From: Thecamonas trahens ATCC 50062
Taxonomy: Eukaryota > Apusozoa > Apusomonadida > Apusomonadidae
DNA: 54,036 nucleotides
NCBI RefSeq assembly: GCF_000142905.1
Contig: NW_013657618.1
Location: forward strand, 94,314 to 148,349
Direction: 5' to 3'
Part shown: positions 10,101-19,822 of the stretch, piece by piece
Position numbering within the stretch: position 1 is the first letter of the stretch
Layout of the letters: every line of letters begins with the position of its first letter
The notes under the pieces: generated by a model
Databases searched by the model: none
Told to the model about the DNA's origin: nothing
What the model saw: the letters and a program-made list of their open reading frames with translations, nothing else
Position numbers and translations under genes: made by a program

Positions 10101-10200
10101 NNNNNNNNNNNNNNNNNNNNNNNNNNNNNNNNNNNNNNNNNNNNNNNNNNNNNNNNNNNNNNNNNNNNNNNNNNNNNNNNNNNNNNNNNNNNNNNNNNNN
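10101..10200. other. Assembly gap (100 N)
   Basis: Exactly 100 unknown bases, so the true length is probably not known. Both edges are G-rich repeats. Confidence 0.99.
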
Positions 10201-10381
10201 ATTGGGAGGGAGATGGGGGGGGAGTGGGGGGGGATGGGGGGGGATGGGGGGGGATGGCGATCGTGGTGGTGGTGGTAATGATGAGGGTGATGGTGGTGAT
10301 GATGGTGGTGATGAGGGTGGTCAAGGTGATGGTTGAGACGGCCGCTGTTCGTTTCGTACGTGCAAACGATTAATCGTTCGG

Positions 10382-10558
10382 TCATTCATCGCCCGCCTGA
10401 AGGATGCCCGAGTTGCCGCCGCGGTGACGGACGCCTGGGAGCATGCGCGAGGCGCGCGAGGTGCCGTACGGCGCCGATCCGGAGGAGCGGCGGGCGCGGA
10501 CGGTGCCGAGCTTGTCGTTTGACGACCCCGACGACCGGGGAAGGAGAGTATGACAGAG
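10382..10558 (-). CDS. Possible 3' exon of an unidentified gene
   Basis: On the minus strand a frame ending at a TGA at 10382-10384 codes for a basic, Ser/Gly/Arg-rich tail (contains KLGTVRARRSSGSAPYG and ending GGNSGILQAGDE). Codon use looks like the window's real genes, and the GC-rich stretch stands out against the repeats around it. I cannot name a family, and no start or intron is visible; the gene would extend rightward. It may equally be chance. Confidence 0.18.
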   Translation of the reverse strand, partial: LCHTLLPRSSGSSNDKLGTVRARRSSGSAPYGTSRASRMLPGVRHRGGNSGILQAGDE

Positions 10559-10764
10559 ATGAATACAGCGGCCGGACGGGAGAGCGGCGTTCATCTCTGC
10601 ATCGCCGACTGTTTTCTGTTGTGGCCCACCAGTGACCACAGCAGCGATCAACACATTGTACTGCTCTTTAACCGCGATTGATGGACGTTGCGACGTCTGT
10701 GGCGCGTCGCGGAGCGCAGCTTGCGATGGACAAAATTGTCCATTCCGTGCCGTAAAGGGCTAAA

Positions 10765-10838
10765 CGTTCGTTCGTTCGTTCGTTCGTTCGTTCGTTCGTT
10801 CGTTCGTTCGTTCGTTCGTTCGTTCGTTCGTTCGTTCG
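10765..10838. repeat. (CGTT)n tetranucleotide repeat
   Basis: About 18 perfect copies of CGTT, then degenerate CGTTCGCTCGGTCAGT units. The same TTCG unit builds the large array at 42.7-43.4 kb. Confidence 0.95.
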
Positions 10839-11181
10839 GTCGTTCGCTCGGTCAGTCGGCCGTTGGACCGCTGCCGCCAACCCCTGCAGCCGCTTCAGTA
10901 GCGCAGTGCAACACCTCACAGGCACCTTACCTTTGCAAGAAGCATCGAGTTGCACATCCCCGGCAAAGTAGCAAGAGTACCTGCGTGTGTACCCCCCCCC
11001 CCCCCCTCCTCCCCCTTCACCCCCCCCCCCCTCTATCTCCTTCCCCACCCAGTCGGAAGTAGAGTGACACGGCAGTCGAGTCCGAGCAAAGCCAAGCCCA
11101 AGCCCATAGCCAAGACCAGAGCCAAGGTCAAGGCAGAGAGTCAAGCCAGTGAAGTGAGTCGGAAAAGAAAAAAACTACGCA

Positions 11182-12492
11182 ATGGGCAAGAAGAAGGACA
11201 AGTCGAACAAGGGCGAGATGGTGGTCGTCGATGTGTACTGTGCTCGGAATCTGATGGCCACAGAAGGGAGAGGCAAGACCGATGGTTATGTGACGGTCAA
11301 GTACGGCAAGAAGTCGGAACAGTCGCAGGTCATCAAGGCTACCATTCATCCTGATTGGAACGCTCGCTTTCGGTTTGAGGCAAAGTCAAAGGTCAAGAGT
11401 CTGACCATGAACGTCATGGACAAGGACGCCTTTTCCAAGGACAACTTTCTCGGCATGCTGGTTGTCGACGATCTCGACGACGACAAGTACCGCGATCCGA
11501 GCCGGGACCGCAAGTGGAACTCGCTGGTGAACAAGAAGGGCAAGAAGGACAAGCCGCGCGGAAAGGTCCAGTACACTATCCGCATTCTGTCGGCCGACCA
11601 CAAGGACGCGGTCGGCCCGTCGTACGCCATGCTCAACGTCACCAAGAAGAGCAAGTCCAAGGACAAGAGCAAGGGCAAGGGCAAGAGCAAGGGTAAGAAG
11701 GGCAAGCGCAAGCACAAGGCCGGCAGCGACGACGACGAGTCATCCGAGACCCCGGTCGTTCGGCCGGAGGATCGGTTTTTCGACGGCGCGTCCGAGTCGG
11801 AGACCGACGAGGAGGAGGCCGTTCTCCACGCGCTCGAGCAAGCCGATCTCTCGCCAGACGAGGAGCAGGTTCTGATGGTCAAGGCTGCCGAGAAGCGGGT
11901 GGCCAAGCTGCTGCGCAAGGCCGAAGCCCGCGAGCGCGACGGCGACGGGGCGCAGGTGGGAACCAGCGAGCTCCCACCGCCGCCGGGCTACGCCGCGGCG
12001 GCGCTCGGGATGCCTGCCCACGCCGGCCGTGGCGGCGCACACGCTGGCCCGCCGCTGCCAGACCCGCTCCGGCCGTATGCGGCAATGCAGGCGCGAATGC
12101 GGCAGGACCTGGTCGACTTTGCAGCGCACCGGACGTCGGCGGCCCGGCTCGCCCGCCGCGGCGAGCGCGACCGCTACGGCCTCCCACTCATTGTCGGCTC
12201 GTTTGGCTCGATCCACGACGTGCGCAACCCACACGGCGTGGCCGGCCCGAACACATCCGCCACCCGCTTCCGCGGCCCACCGCTCGACCGCGACGGCTAC
12301 CTCGTCGACGTCCCGGACGTCCTCGCCAAGTACGGGGCGTACGACGCGGGCTGGGCCGGCGCCGCAAGCCCGCACCGCCACACCCGCAGCTACCGGATGG
12401 CCCACCGCAGCCGCTACCTGCGGATCAACCCGGACGACCCGGCCGCCGGCGATCCGGCCGCCGGCAAGTACGTGTACCGGATTGTCGAGTAG
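11182..12492 (+). CDS. C2-domain protein with Lys-rich linker
   Basis: 436 residues. The start MGKKKDKSNKG is followed directly by a C2 domain (about residues 12-135): VVDVYCARNLM, KTDGYVTVKYGKKSEQSQV, IHPDWNARFRF, NVMDKDAFSKDNFLGMLVV. Asp residues at the usual calcium loop positions (TDGY, MDKDAFSKD) suggest calcium-dependent phospholipid binding, which is inference. A very Lys-rich stretch (about 153-178) and an acidic patch (SDDDESSE, ESETDEEE) follow, then a short predicted helix and a Pro/Gly/Arg-rich tail with no recognised domain. The closest layout I know is the small plant-type C2 protein group; the tail is unlike it. It ends 72 bp before the next gene's stop, tail to tail. Confidence 0.8.
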   Translation: MGKKKDKSNKGEMVVVDVYCARNLMATEGRGKTDGYVTVKYGKKSEQSQVIKATIHPDWNARFRFEAKSKVKSLTMNVMDKDAFSKDNFLGMLVVDDLDDDKYRDPSRDRKWNSLVNKKGKKDKPRGKVQYTIRILSADHKDAVGPSYAMLNVTKKSKSKDKSKGKGKSKGKKGKRKHKAGSDDDESSETPVVRPEDRFFDGASESETDEEEAVLHALEQADLSPDEEQVLMVKAAEKRVAKLLRKAEARERDGDGAQVGTSELPPPPGYAAAALGMPAHAGRGGAHAGPPLPDPLRPYAAMQARMRQDLVDFAAHRTSAARLARRGERDRYGLPLIVGSFGSIHDVRNPHGVAGPNTSATRFRGPPLDRDGYLVDVPDVLAKYGAYDAGWAGAASPHRHTRSYRMAHRSRYLRINPDDPAAGDPAAGKYVYRIVE

Positions 12493-12564
12493 AGGCAAGA
12501 GTAGTTCAATTCAACAAACACAAAGTAGCCCGGGCGTGGCGCGTGCAGAGTGTGTGGTCGCCGG

Positions 12565-13566
12565 TCACGAGTCAGCGTATCCGAGGCTCGCTAGCACGGC
12601 CTCGAGGACCCTCACCGGTTGGTTGGCGACGTCGTCGAGGGCCGACGGCGCGACCGAGGTCGAGGCCACGACAATGTGGGCCAGCGACTTGGAGGCGTAC
12701 TCGGCCTTGACGGCAGCAATCTCGGTCTTAGCCTGTTCCATGGCAGCGGCGACGCGGTCGTCAGCCGTCGCCGAGCCGTCGGCGTGGCGGCGGGCGTGCA
12801 GAAGCTGGGTAGCGACTGCGCGGAGCTTCTCGGTCAGCTCGGCCGAGCGGGCCACAGCAGCATCACGCTGCGAGGCCAGATCGACCAGCGCTCTCGCCGC
12901 CCGCTTGTGGTTCTCGGTTAGAGTGGCAATCGTCGCCTTGGCCGCCGACTGCTCGGCCCGAACGCCTGCCAGAAGCTGCTTCAACTGCGCTGTCGTCCGT
13001 GACATGCGGGCCTCTGCAGCGAGCGCCCGATTCTGCCACGCCTCCAGCTCCTCGTGACTCGGCCCCGACGAGTCGCTTGCTGATTCGCCAGGAGTCGGAG
13101 TCTCCGCTCTCGTCGGCGTCTCTGGCCGAGCCATCATCGCCTGCGGAGCCGTACCACCAGAAGCACCTCCCGCTCCACCGCCTTTGCCACTCTCCGGCCC
13201 AACCATCTTTGGCGGAGCCGGCGAGAGCGGCCGACCAGGCGAGTGACCTGTCGAGTGAGCAGGTCCCGAAGCGGTACCCGTGCCAGCAGCTGCTGTGGTA
13301 CGCCCAGCACCAGCGCTTAGCCCAGCGCTTTCCCCAGCGCTTGCCTCTGTCCCAGCTTGTGTCCCTGTACCTGCATGCGTGTCACTCTCCTTGGCTATAG
13401 CCCCGCCCGCCACGGACGAGCCCTGCTGCTTCGGAGTTGACTTTCCTCTCCCTCCCCTTCCTCCACCACTCCCCGTCGCTGTCGTCGCCACGGCCCCAGG
13501 CAGCGCATGCGGACGGAGTGCTCGTTCAAGATGGGCAAACATGCCCTCGAGGTCGCTGAACGACAT
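12565..13566 (-). CDS. Coiled-coil protein of unknown function
   Basis: 333 residues from the ATG at 13566 (MSFSDLEGMFAHLE). Residues ~25-165 are low-complexity Gly/Thr/Ser/Pro. Residues ~170-290 are Ala/Leu/Glu/Arg-rich with heptad-like spacing (EELEAWQNRALAAEARM, LVDLASQRDAAVARSAEL), a probable coiled coil. The C-terminal end (LAHIVVASTS, VRVLEAVLASLGYAD) may form a small folded cap. No catalytic motif and no family recognised. A GTG four codons upstream is not preferred. Confidence 0.65.
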   Translation of the reverse strand: MSFSDLEGMFAHLERALRPHALPGAVATTATGSGGGRGGRGKSTPKQQGSSVAGGAIAKESDTHAGTGTQAGTEASAGESAGLSAGAGRTTAAAGTGTASGPAHSTGHSPGRPLSPAPPKMVGPESGKGGGAGGASGGTAPQAMMARPETPTRAETPTPGESASDSSGPSHEELEAWQNRALAAEARMSRTTAQLKQLLAGVRAEQSAAKATIATLTENHKRAARALVDLASQRDAAVARSAELTEKLRAVATQLLHARRHADGSATADDRVAAAMEQAKTEIAAVKAEYASKSLAHIVVASTSVAPSALDDVANQPVRVLEAVLASLGYADS

Positions 13567-14138
13567 CCTCACACACAAGCCGGAGTGGAGTGGAGTGGAG
13601 TGGAGTGGGGTGATGTGTCCATAGAGTGCGGGAGGGAGGGGGGGGGGGCGAAAAGCAGCTCAGCCGACATGTGTTGCTGGCCGTGGTAGACATCGGGGCT
13701 GGGGAGGGGGGGGGGGGGGGGCATTGCGTGCGCAAGGGACGCAAAGGGGGGATCGGGTGGACCGATCTATGTAGGGGTGGTGGAGAGAGTGGGTATCGGG
13801 GATTGAAGGGATTGAGGGGAGTAGGAAGGGAGGGAGGGGGGAGGAGGAGGAGGGGAGGAGGGGACAGGGACAATGGTTGCGAGTGTGATCAGTGATCATT
13901 ACATGAGCTGAGGTGATTGTGGTTGTTGGTGGTGGTGGTGATGGTGTTGGTGGTGGTGGTGGTGGTGGTGGTGGTGGTGGTGGTGGTGGTGGTGGTGGTG
14001 ATGGTGATCTTGCCGTTGACGTTGTCGTGGATGACGGCTTTTTCCTGAAGTTGGCGATCGGATGGCGATCAGCCGCGGTCCGACCTAGAGCGAGTTGTTG
14101 ACGCAGCGAAGCACTCGACGCCGACTGCACAACGCACA
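13567..14138. other. Low-complexity 5' flank between divergent genes
   Basis: Holds GGAGT repeats (about 13585-13606), several G-runs of 8-10, a GGA-rich stretch (about 13800-13865) and a (GGT)n run. No coding sequence is supported. It should include the promoters of the coiled-coil gene (-) and EMC6 (+). Confidence 0.6.
13917..14001. repeat. (GGT)n trinucleotide repeat
   Basis: Near-continuous GGT/TGG units with a few GAT interruptions, about 140 bp upstream of the EMC6 start. Confidence 0.9.
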
Positions 14139-14686
14139 ATGAGCGTGAATGTGGTGGACGAGATGTACCTCGGGGATGCCATGCAGAAGAACCTGAAGGT
14201 CTTGACATATATGTATGTTTGGCGGGGGATTTAGCGGGGGTTAGGGCAAGGAGTGGCCTTCTCCTGCGAGGCCGGAGGGCGGGGATGGGGAGGAAGTCGA
14301 GGCTTTGCGGCGGCGTCGGTGGTGGAAGTGGTAGCCATGGCACAGACTCAGACTCACGTGGGGCAAACGGGTGGGCGTTGGCGGGGTGTGTACATAGGCG
14401 GGTGCTCCTTGCGGTGACGTTTGGCGCTGTGGCAGGTATTCTGGGACTGACGGGCTCTGCTGGGTTTGCGCTCTGGGGCGGCTCGTTTGGGCTGGCGTCG
14501 GTGCTTGTGGTGGTCAAGGCGACGGCGGCGCAGGTGCCGCGGGCGGTCGGTGGCGGGACGGTTGGCAACTCGGGCTTTGCTGGCTTCTTTGCCTCGGGAT
14601 GGAACCATCTCACTGCTCTCTCGCAGTCGTTCCTCACCTATGTCCTCTTCTGGACCCTCTTCCGCAACGTGGCCCATGTCTACTAG
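14139..14686 (+). CDS. EMC6: ER membrane protein complex subunit 6
   Basis: Two exons, 14139-14212 and 14398-14686, give 120 residues (human protein about 110). The 185-nt intron starts GTATGT and ends CATAG; the split codon AT|G keeps frame. The protein has the EMC6 pattern: a short soluble N-terminus (EMYLGDAMQKNLKVLTYM), then TM1 with the hallmark AGILGLTG, TM2 (SFGLASVLVVVKA), a loop longer than in animals, and TM3 ending TYVLFWTLFRNVAHVY, matching the family's C-terminal TYVLFWTxxxxxVHVY. EMC6 is part of the EMC insertase core that places tail-anchored and multipass proteins in the ER membrane. Neither exon alone is obvious; the splice makes the identification. Confidence 0.93.
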
Positions 14687-15223
14687 ATCGATGTCGCCCG
14701 GCTGTCGTCCGACATTGTCGTCCTGTCGTGCTCAAAGAGCCAGGTCTGCGCTTGGAATTGCCGCGAGGCATTCGTCAAATGTCTCGTCTTGGGCTTGGTC
14801 ATGTTTGTGTGTGTGTGTGGGGGGAGGGTGGGTGTGTGGGAAGCAACATCTGCTCGCACGTAGGTAGGTAGATAGCCGAGATCTTTGCTCCCGTTTGCGA
14901 TCGATGTTCTACATGATACAGCCACTATGGTAGAGCGTAGCATCGGTAGCGGCCAGTGTCCTGGCCCAATCTGACTCCAACATGCACAGATCGTCGGCTG
15001 TATGCGGCACGACGGCGGTGGTCGGCGTGGATCGGCTGTGACTCGTTGATCGTGGTCGCATGAATCAGCATGAGTCGGCCTGCGTCGGGATGTGAGTCGG
15101 GATGTGAGTCGGGATGTGAGTCGGGATGTGAGTCGGCATACGTCGGCATGAGTCGACGATCACGGTGGCCATCGCCGTCCGTCGACGTCGACCACTCCAC
15201 TCTCTCGCATCTCAGTGAGTGGC
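14687..15223. other. Intergenic region with short tandem repeat
   Basis: 3' flank of EMC6, then a 12-bp tandem repeat at 15087-15136. No supported gene or RNA. Confidence 0.6.
15087..15136. repeat. 12-bp tandem repeat GGGATGTGAGTC
   Basis: Four consecutive copies, followed by related GAGTCGGCATACG and GAGTCGACG units. Lies 90 bp upstream of the next gene's start. Confidence 0.9.
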
Positions 15224-15318
15224 ATGTCGAGCACGGGACGCGGGAGCTTGCTTGACCAGCTTAGCCGCCTTGAGGCTGCGGGAAATGCCACCTTTGACAA
15301 GCTGTATGTGGTGAGTGT

Positions 15319-15374
<56 letters not shown>

Positions 15375-15779
15375 ACGTGGGTGGACTCATGGCTGTGGGC
15401 GTGGCGAGGCGGCAACAGCTCGCAAGGACTGCAGACACCGTACACGGACGAGGAGATGCGGAGGGATAGGGAAACAATTATGGATGCGTTGAAGGAGCTG
15501 AAGGACGGGTTGGACAAGTCGATTCTGCTCGATCTCACGGCTACACCGCTGGAGAACGTCGAGCACATCCACATCAACTCCAAGATGGCCCGCAATGAGA
15601 AGGCCGTCCTCGTCTCCAACGTCCGCGAGTTGACCCCGTTGTCTGTTCCGCCACCGGCGGCAGCTGGCACGGCTACTTCCCGCCGCTCATCCGCCCGTGC
15701 TGTTGCTGGCGATGCCGGCACAGATGATGGCGTGGCACCCATGCGAGTGACTACAACGTCGGCGGCGACCACGGTTTAG
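15224..15779 (+). CDS. Small conserved-looking helical protein of unknown function
   Basis: Exon 1 15224-15310 and exon 2 15435-15779 give 143 residues. The intron starts GTGAGT and ends CTGCAG, phase 0. Exon 1 encodes SLLDQLSRLEAAGNATFDKL, exon 2 a charged helix (TDEEMRRDRETIMDALKELK), then LLDLTATPLENVEHIHINSK and a Ser/Thr/Ala-rich tail. The middle reads like a conserved fold, but I do not recognise the family. No signal peptide or membrane segment. The upstream in-frame GTG at 15215 is unlikely to be the start. Confidence 0.6.
15315..15373. repeat. (GT)n microsatellite inside an intron
   Basis: About 25 GT units begin almost immediately after the 5' splice site GTGAGT at 15311, filling half of the 124-nt intron. 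Confidence 0.93.
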
Positions 15780-15990
15780 GCATATTGGCTGCCCTGCGTG
15801 AGGTTCTGGTGTGGGCTGTGTGTGCAATGAGTGCCATGGCCCGTGGCATCGTACATATCTCCTTTCTCCGTCATCTGTGCCACATGGAGTCGACGTGATG
15901 CAAGAGAATGAACATGGGGGAGATGGATTCCTGTAATGGCAATCTTGTTGACAGTCAGACGTAGACGTGCTGCGTACCCGCGGTATCGTC

Positions 15991-16058
15991 GCAAGATTGG
16001 TTGACGAGCCGACGAGCGGCCGGCGCAAGATTGGTTGACGAGCCGACGAGCGGCCGGC
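15991..16058. repeat. 34-bp direct duplication
   Basis: Two perfect adjacent copies (15991-16024, 16025-16058) beginning GCAAGATTGGTTGACGAG. They run directly into the 19-bp repeat. Confidence 0.92.
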
Positions 16059-16177
16059 GGTCTGTTGGTCGGCCGGCGGTCTGTTGGTCGGCCGGCGGTC
16101 TGTTGGTCGGCCGGCGGTCTGTTGGTCGGCCGGCGGTCTGTTGGTCGGCCGGCGGTCTGTTGGTCGGCCGGCGGTCG
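16059..16177. repeat. 19-bp tandem repeat upstream of SDHD
   Basis: About six copies of GGTCTGTTGGTCGGCCGGC. The array ends about 85 bp before the SDHD start codon, so it may lie in or next to the promoter. Confidence 0.92.
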
Positions 16178-16260
16178 GTGAGTGGCGGACGGGCGAGGAA
16201 CGACGCGTCGGCTGGCGAGAGCTGGCCGTCGGACGGCACTTGACGCCAGCCAGCTGTGTG

Positions 16261-16773
16261 ATGTTTGCGCGAGTGGCCCAGAGTGTTCAGCGGACGTGTG
16301 CAGTGCATGGAGTTCGAGTTGCCGGGAGCACTCGAGCCTCTTCTTCCAAGGTTGGTGGAGTGAGCGGAGTTGGAGGCAATGAGGTCAACGCCGGTGGCTT
16401 TCCCACGGCTGCGGCTCTGAAGGCCCAAAAGGCTGACTCGTCGGCTCTCCGTCAGCTCAAATATTTCCACCACACGGGCCTTGTTCTTGCTGCGGCTGTG
16501 CCTGCTGCGCTTGCCCTTTCCCCCTCTGCCCTCAACATGCCTGTTGATCTCGTTCTCTCTGCTGCGGTTCCCTACCATGCCTATGTCGGTACCGTCGGTG
16601 TCGTCGAGGACTACGTCCCCAGGGACTCCCAGGAGACCGCAAAGACCGTCGCCCTCTTTGTCGCCGGCCTCATGGCCGCAGGCATGTTCAAGGCAACCTT
16701 CTTTGGCTCTGGTCCCACAGAGGCCGTCAAGGCCCTCTGGCGGGATGCCCCGGAGAAGAACGCCGACGCGTAA
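16261..16773 (+). CDS. SDHD: Succinate dehydrogenase membrane anchor subunit D (CybS)
   Basis: 170 residues. The N-terminus (MFARVAQSVQRTCAVHGVRV) is Arg-bearing and acid-free, as expected for a mitochondrial presequence. The mature part has three membrane helices: HHTGLVLAAAVPAALAL, VDLVLSAAVPYHAYVG and VALFVAGLMAAGMF. The family landmarks are there: a His in helix 2 at the heme b ligand position (H106 in PYHAYVG), followed by VVEDYVP with D117-Y118, the quinone-site Asp-Tyr. It anchors complex II in the inner mitochondrial membrane. Length is typical for the precursor. No intron is needed. The Kelch/LRR gene follows on the same strand after about 370 bp. Confidence 0.88.
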   Translation: MFARVAQSVQRTCAVHGVRVAGSTRASSSKVGGVSGVGGNEVNAGGFPTAAALKAQKADSSALRQLKYFHHTGLVLAAAVPAALALSPSALNMPVDLVLSAAVPYHAYVGTVGVVEDYVPRDSQETAKTVALFVAGLMAAGMFKATFFGSGPTEAVKALWRDAPEKNADA

Positions 16774-17140
16774 ACCATCTCTTGCGTTTTCCCTCACATC
16801 GCCCTCCCTCTCCCCATATGTCCTCATTGCCCCTGTCTGTGCCCTTGCCTCTGCCCTTGCCTCTGCCCTTACCTCTGCATGCCCACATCGTTCCACTCTG
16901 CTGCCTTCTCCCATCCCTTCTCCCATCATCATCGTCATCATCGTCATCATCGTCATCATCATCGGTGTCAGCCTCGCGTTTCGGGCAGCGTCGGCAAGCT
17001 GCCGGCTGCCGGCTGCCGACCGACCGACCAACCGAAACCGCCCGCACCGACCGGACCGACACACTCTGCCTGTGGCCAAACTTCCAGGCTCTCTCACACA
17101 CGCTTCTCTCGTTACTCACCAACCAAACTTTCAGAGGATA

Positions 17141-19487
17141 ATGGAAGAAGAGTCTTACCCATCCCCTACGGGTTTGGACTCGCTACGTTCTATCTACGAC
17201 ACGCTACAGGTAGGCATCGCGGTCTGCTCGGCGGATGGCGCCAGCCTGTGTCGGGCACTTTGGATGACATGCTGCTGGAGGGAAAAACCCCTACTTTAAC
17301 TCAGCACTCACATCGGCTTGTTTGCCTGCGTATGGCGGGTGTGGACGGCGACAGGAGTTACACGACCTTTCGTCGGATTCGGAAGAGGAGGCTGCGGCCG
17401 GGCTCTGGCCCGAGGCGACAAGATCACGATCACGATCATCAACACCGACACGATCGCGGTCTCTCTCATCGTCATCGTCGTCTTCGTCGTCCTCATCGCA
17501 GTCTGTAGAGGGTGGAGGCGGGCGGATGGGGTTGTGGTCGGAGCCTTCCATGAACGGCTCGCCGCTGCCGCTGAACTCATCGTACGCGAGCTGGACCAAT
17601 TTGGGCGACGATCGGGCGCTGTTGTACGGCGGCGTAGCATCGTTCAGGCCATTGCCGATGTCGAGCCCGCTATTTACCTCGCTGCCATCGCCACTGGTGT
17701 GCGAGCTCAAGAGCAACACGTGGTCGCTGCTGGTTCCGCCACGCGGATCGTACATCCCGACGCCGCGACATGGTCACGCAGGGGTGCTGTCGGCCGACGG
17801 AACGCGAGTGTATATCATTGGCGGCATCACCTCGTCGGCGCCGCTGGGCAGTCCGGACGGCTACGCGGCGCCGCCATGGATCGAGGTCTTTGAGGTGGGG
17901 ACGGGGACGTGGCAGCTGCTGGAGGCTATGGACGGGGAGGCGCCGGTGCCTCGACTGCTGCACGGCGCGGCGATGGCCGCCGAGTGTCTGGTCATTGCCG
18001 GTGGGCTGGTGTGGCACGACGACGCGCTGTGTCTCACTACAAGCATCTCAGTCTTTGATCTGACGACGCACACTTGGCACCGCCACGTGGCCGAGCTACC
18101 GGAGGCCGTTATGGCGCCGAGCCTGGTCTGTGTGGGCGACTCACGGGTGGCGGTTGTTGGCGGCAACGTGGCGGTCAACCATGCGTACACCACGTTTGGC
18201 TGGTTGGAACTGACACGAAGTGTGAGTGGCGACATCAGCGTGACCTGGCATGCCGCGGCGTGCAGCCTCAGCGATGACGGCGCCAGGACTAACCGGTGCC
18301 TGTCGATCTCAGCGACGCCACTGGAGGCGCGCGGCGGCGGCGGCATGCTGGTAGTGGCGCGTTTTGCCACCGAGATGGTGTGCTACGTGCTGGACGCCGA
18401 GCTGACACAGCTCCGGCGGGTGGGACCGGCCTTCCGTCTGGGTCTTTCGCAGGACATGACGCTGAGCGTGCTGGCGGGCGTGGTGAGTGAGGATGGGCGA
18501 CGAGTGGTGCTTGTGCCGTGGATCGACCTCAGCGTGCACGACCCATCACTGAAGCTCCCCAGGATGGCCACAGCGAAGAAACTCCTGCGGACGTTTGTCC
18601 TGGACGACGCGCCGATCAAGGGCCCATGCAGCCTGGTGGCGCTGGGACGGACGGCGGTGGTGAAAGATGCGCTGGATACAGTCATGACATCTCCGTCGGT
18701 TCCGCCGGCGATGGTGGCCGAGCTGGTTGCCGAGGCGCGGCTCCGGAACTCGCTCCAGCCGATCCACGTCGGCCTGTTTCGCACGCTAAGCGTGGCCCGC
18801 ATCTCATGGGTCGACGTTGTTGACGATGACTGGCTCAAGTCGCTCGTTCATGCCTGCCCGCACCTGGTCGAGCTCGACATCTCGGGCTCCAAGGGTGTGA
18901 CTAGCGACGGACTGGTTGTCCTTGGCGCACTGCCGTGCCTTGAGCGGCTTGGGGTGGCCCACATGGAGGCGACGCAGCACGAGAACACGATCGACGACCT
19001 GTTGCTGAACCTGCCACAGATCCGACAGCTCAACGCAAGCCACCTCCATGCAACGTATGGTGTGCACCAGTCGCGAGATGCGCACCGAGAGTGGCAAGAA
19101 GTTGTGCGGCGGCTGGATCAGTTTGTGCTCGACGGGCGGGTGCTGACAGTGCCGATGGCCATCGAGCTGGCTGAGCTCAATGCCAGGGCAGTCTCTGTTG
19201 CCGGCTGCGGCTTGCTGTTTCTGCCGAATCTCTACAACGAGATCCGGCTCGGCTTTGGCACGTCTTTCACAGACCTTCACAGCTACTATGGCGCGATGGA
19301 GCGCGAGCACGGCATGGTACTTGACAACGATCTGCGCGAGCTCTGGACACACCGGCTGAGCTCGTTCTGCATTGCCGCCGACCAGCCTGCACTCATGAGC
19401 GAGATCGAGCTCCTGCGGCGCGGCCTCTCCGTCCCCGACATCGACATGCTGTACTGGCTCGATTCGGACGAGGACGACGACTGGTAG
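17141..19487 (+). CDS. Kelch-repeat and leucine-rich-repeat protein
   Basis: Exon 1 17141-17209 and exon 2 17355-19487 join in phase 0 (intron GTAGGC...CGACAG, 145 nt) into 733 residues. The N-terminus is acidic then Arg/Ser-rich with a poly-Ser run coded by TCG/TCA/TCC. Residues ~110-330 contain Kelch-like blades (TPRHGHAGVLSADGTRVYII, PRLLHGAAMAAECLVIAGG, SRVAVVGGN) typical of a beta-propeller. Residues ~510-565 contain AMN1/F-box-type leucine-rich repeats (CPHLVELDISGSKGVTSDGL, LPCLERLGVAHM). The acidic C-terminus ends DSDEDDDW. Such combinations usually act in protein binding or ubiquitin-ligase substrate choice, but no F-box is seen, so function is open. Confidence 0.78.
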
Positions 19488-19572
19488 GGTTGCGTTTAAT
19501 CGCTACCCACTTGTACACTGACGATACTGGCGACACAACCATCAATGCTCGCGTGGCGATACCGAGCATCGA

Positions 19573-19591
19573 TGTGTGTGTGTGTGTATGT

Positions 19592-19647
<56 letters not shown>
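19573..19647. repeat. (GT)n microsatellite
   Basis: About 37 GT units with two TATG interruptions, between the Kelch/LRR gene and the exocyst gene. Confidence 0.95.
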
Positions 19648-19648
<1 letters not shown>

Positions 19649-19822
19649 CAAGTGGGTCGGCAGCCGATTCGGCGGCCGGTGGAGGGACGGAGCCTTCTCC
19701 AAGCGAGCAGCCGGCGGGCAACACTACGGCGGGTGGGGGGAGGGAGAGGGACAGGGAGAGGGAGAGGGACGGGGACGGACACTCGTCTCTTCTGCTGTTG
19801 TGAGGCTAGGAACAGAAGGACC

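Larger units (their letters stand above)
9294..11181. other. Gene-poor region: CCT1 5' intron/flank, G-rich sequence, gap, tetranucleotide repeat
   Basis: Should contain the missing CCT1 first exon. Apart from the G-rich blocks, the N gap, the CGTT repeat and a weak minus-strand reading frame at 10382-10558, I see no supported gene. C-rich runs at about 10990-11040 may belong to the 5' untranslated region or an intron of the C2-domain gene that follows. Confidence 0.5.

Noticed and set aside
10101-10200. Reading frames running through the N gaps
   Set aside because: Unknown bases cannot be translated; frames across 10101-10200 and 43637-43736 are artefacts of treating N as open.
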